From Prochilodus magdalenae (Eukaryota > Chordata > Actinopteri > Characiformes > Prochilodontidae), in assembly GCA_024036415.1 (NCBI GenBank), contig JAMWET010000507.1, forward strand, positions 1 to 64,000: a stretch of DNA of 64,000 bases, given 5' to 3'. Below, piece by piece: positions 63,976-64,000 of this stretch. Numbering within the stretch: position 1 is the stretch's first letter; each line of letters begins with the position of its first letter. Under the pieces are notes generated by a model. That model did not search any database. It saw only the letters and a list, made by a program, of their open reading frames with translations, and had not been told where the DNA came from. The position numbers and the translations under genes are program-made.

Positions 63976-64000
63976 ATGCTGGAGAATTCTCAGTTTCCAC

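Overview
This window is vertebrate nuclear DNA. Every supportable gene has GT-AG introns, and the closest recognisable protein matches are vertebrate (HMGN, RPS25, SLC37A4, B3GAT1, MIPEP). The repeat content points to a teleost fish: Tc1-like elements with TA target sites, tRNA-derived SINE heads, a long-inverted-repeat element of a kind I associate with ostariophysan fishes, and very abundant micro- and minisatellites. An otophysan (characin, catfish or electric-fish group) is my best guess, but that is inference.

Layout. 1-2 kb: nothing recognised. 2.0-5.9 kb, plus strand: a complete six-exon HMGN (nucleosome-binding HMG) gene with a CCAAT/GC-box promoter. 5.9-12.7 kb: decayed non-coding DNA with a badly degraded Tc1-like copy (about 8.0-8.8 kb) and a long-inverted-repeat element (about 9.4-10.0 kb). 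12.7-17.1 kb, plus strand: a broken copy of MIPEP (mitochondrial intermediate peptidase) that keeps introns and splice sites but lacks most middle exons, carries frameshifts and is interrupted by a Tc1-like element. 17.7-20.6 kb, minus strand: complete four-exon rps25 with a 5'TOP leader. 20.8-24.2 kb: intergenic, with a 30-bp minisatellite. 24.2-40.3 kb, minus strand: complete slc37a4 (glucose-6-phosphate transporter), eight coding exons plus a probable untranslated first exon, its introns swollen by tandem repeats. 40.3-56.1 kb: no convincing gene; Tc1-like elements, purine/pyrimidine tracts and minisatellites. 56.1 kb to the end, plus strand: b3gat1 (HNK-1 glucuronyltransferase), exons 1-3 of the coding region, with large minisatellites in introns 1 and 2; the last coding exon lies beyond the window.

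The genes are not a functional pathway. They are ordinary neighbours: rps25 and slc37a4 are also close together on human chromosome 11q23.3, and B3GAT1 is on 11q25, so this looks like a piece of an ancient linkage group. TRAPPC4, which lies between RPS25 and SLC37A4 in human, is not visible here.

I did not find a new multi-gene system. The most interesting items are the eroded MIPEP locus, a perfect 40-bp hairpin in an rps25 intron, a satellite array apparently born from a transposon end, a Tc1 deletion-derivative family whose copies share one internal junction, and the repeat load in slc37a4 and b3gat1 introns. Many of the longest open reading frames are artefacts of tandem repeats whose unit length is a multiple of three.
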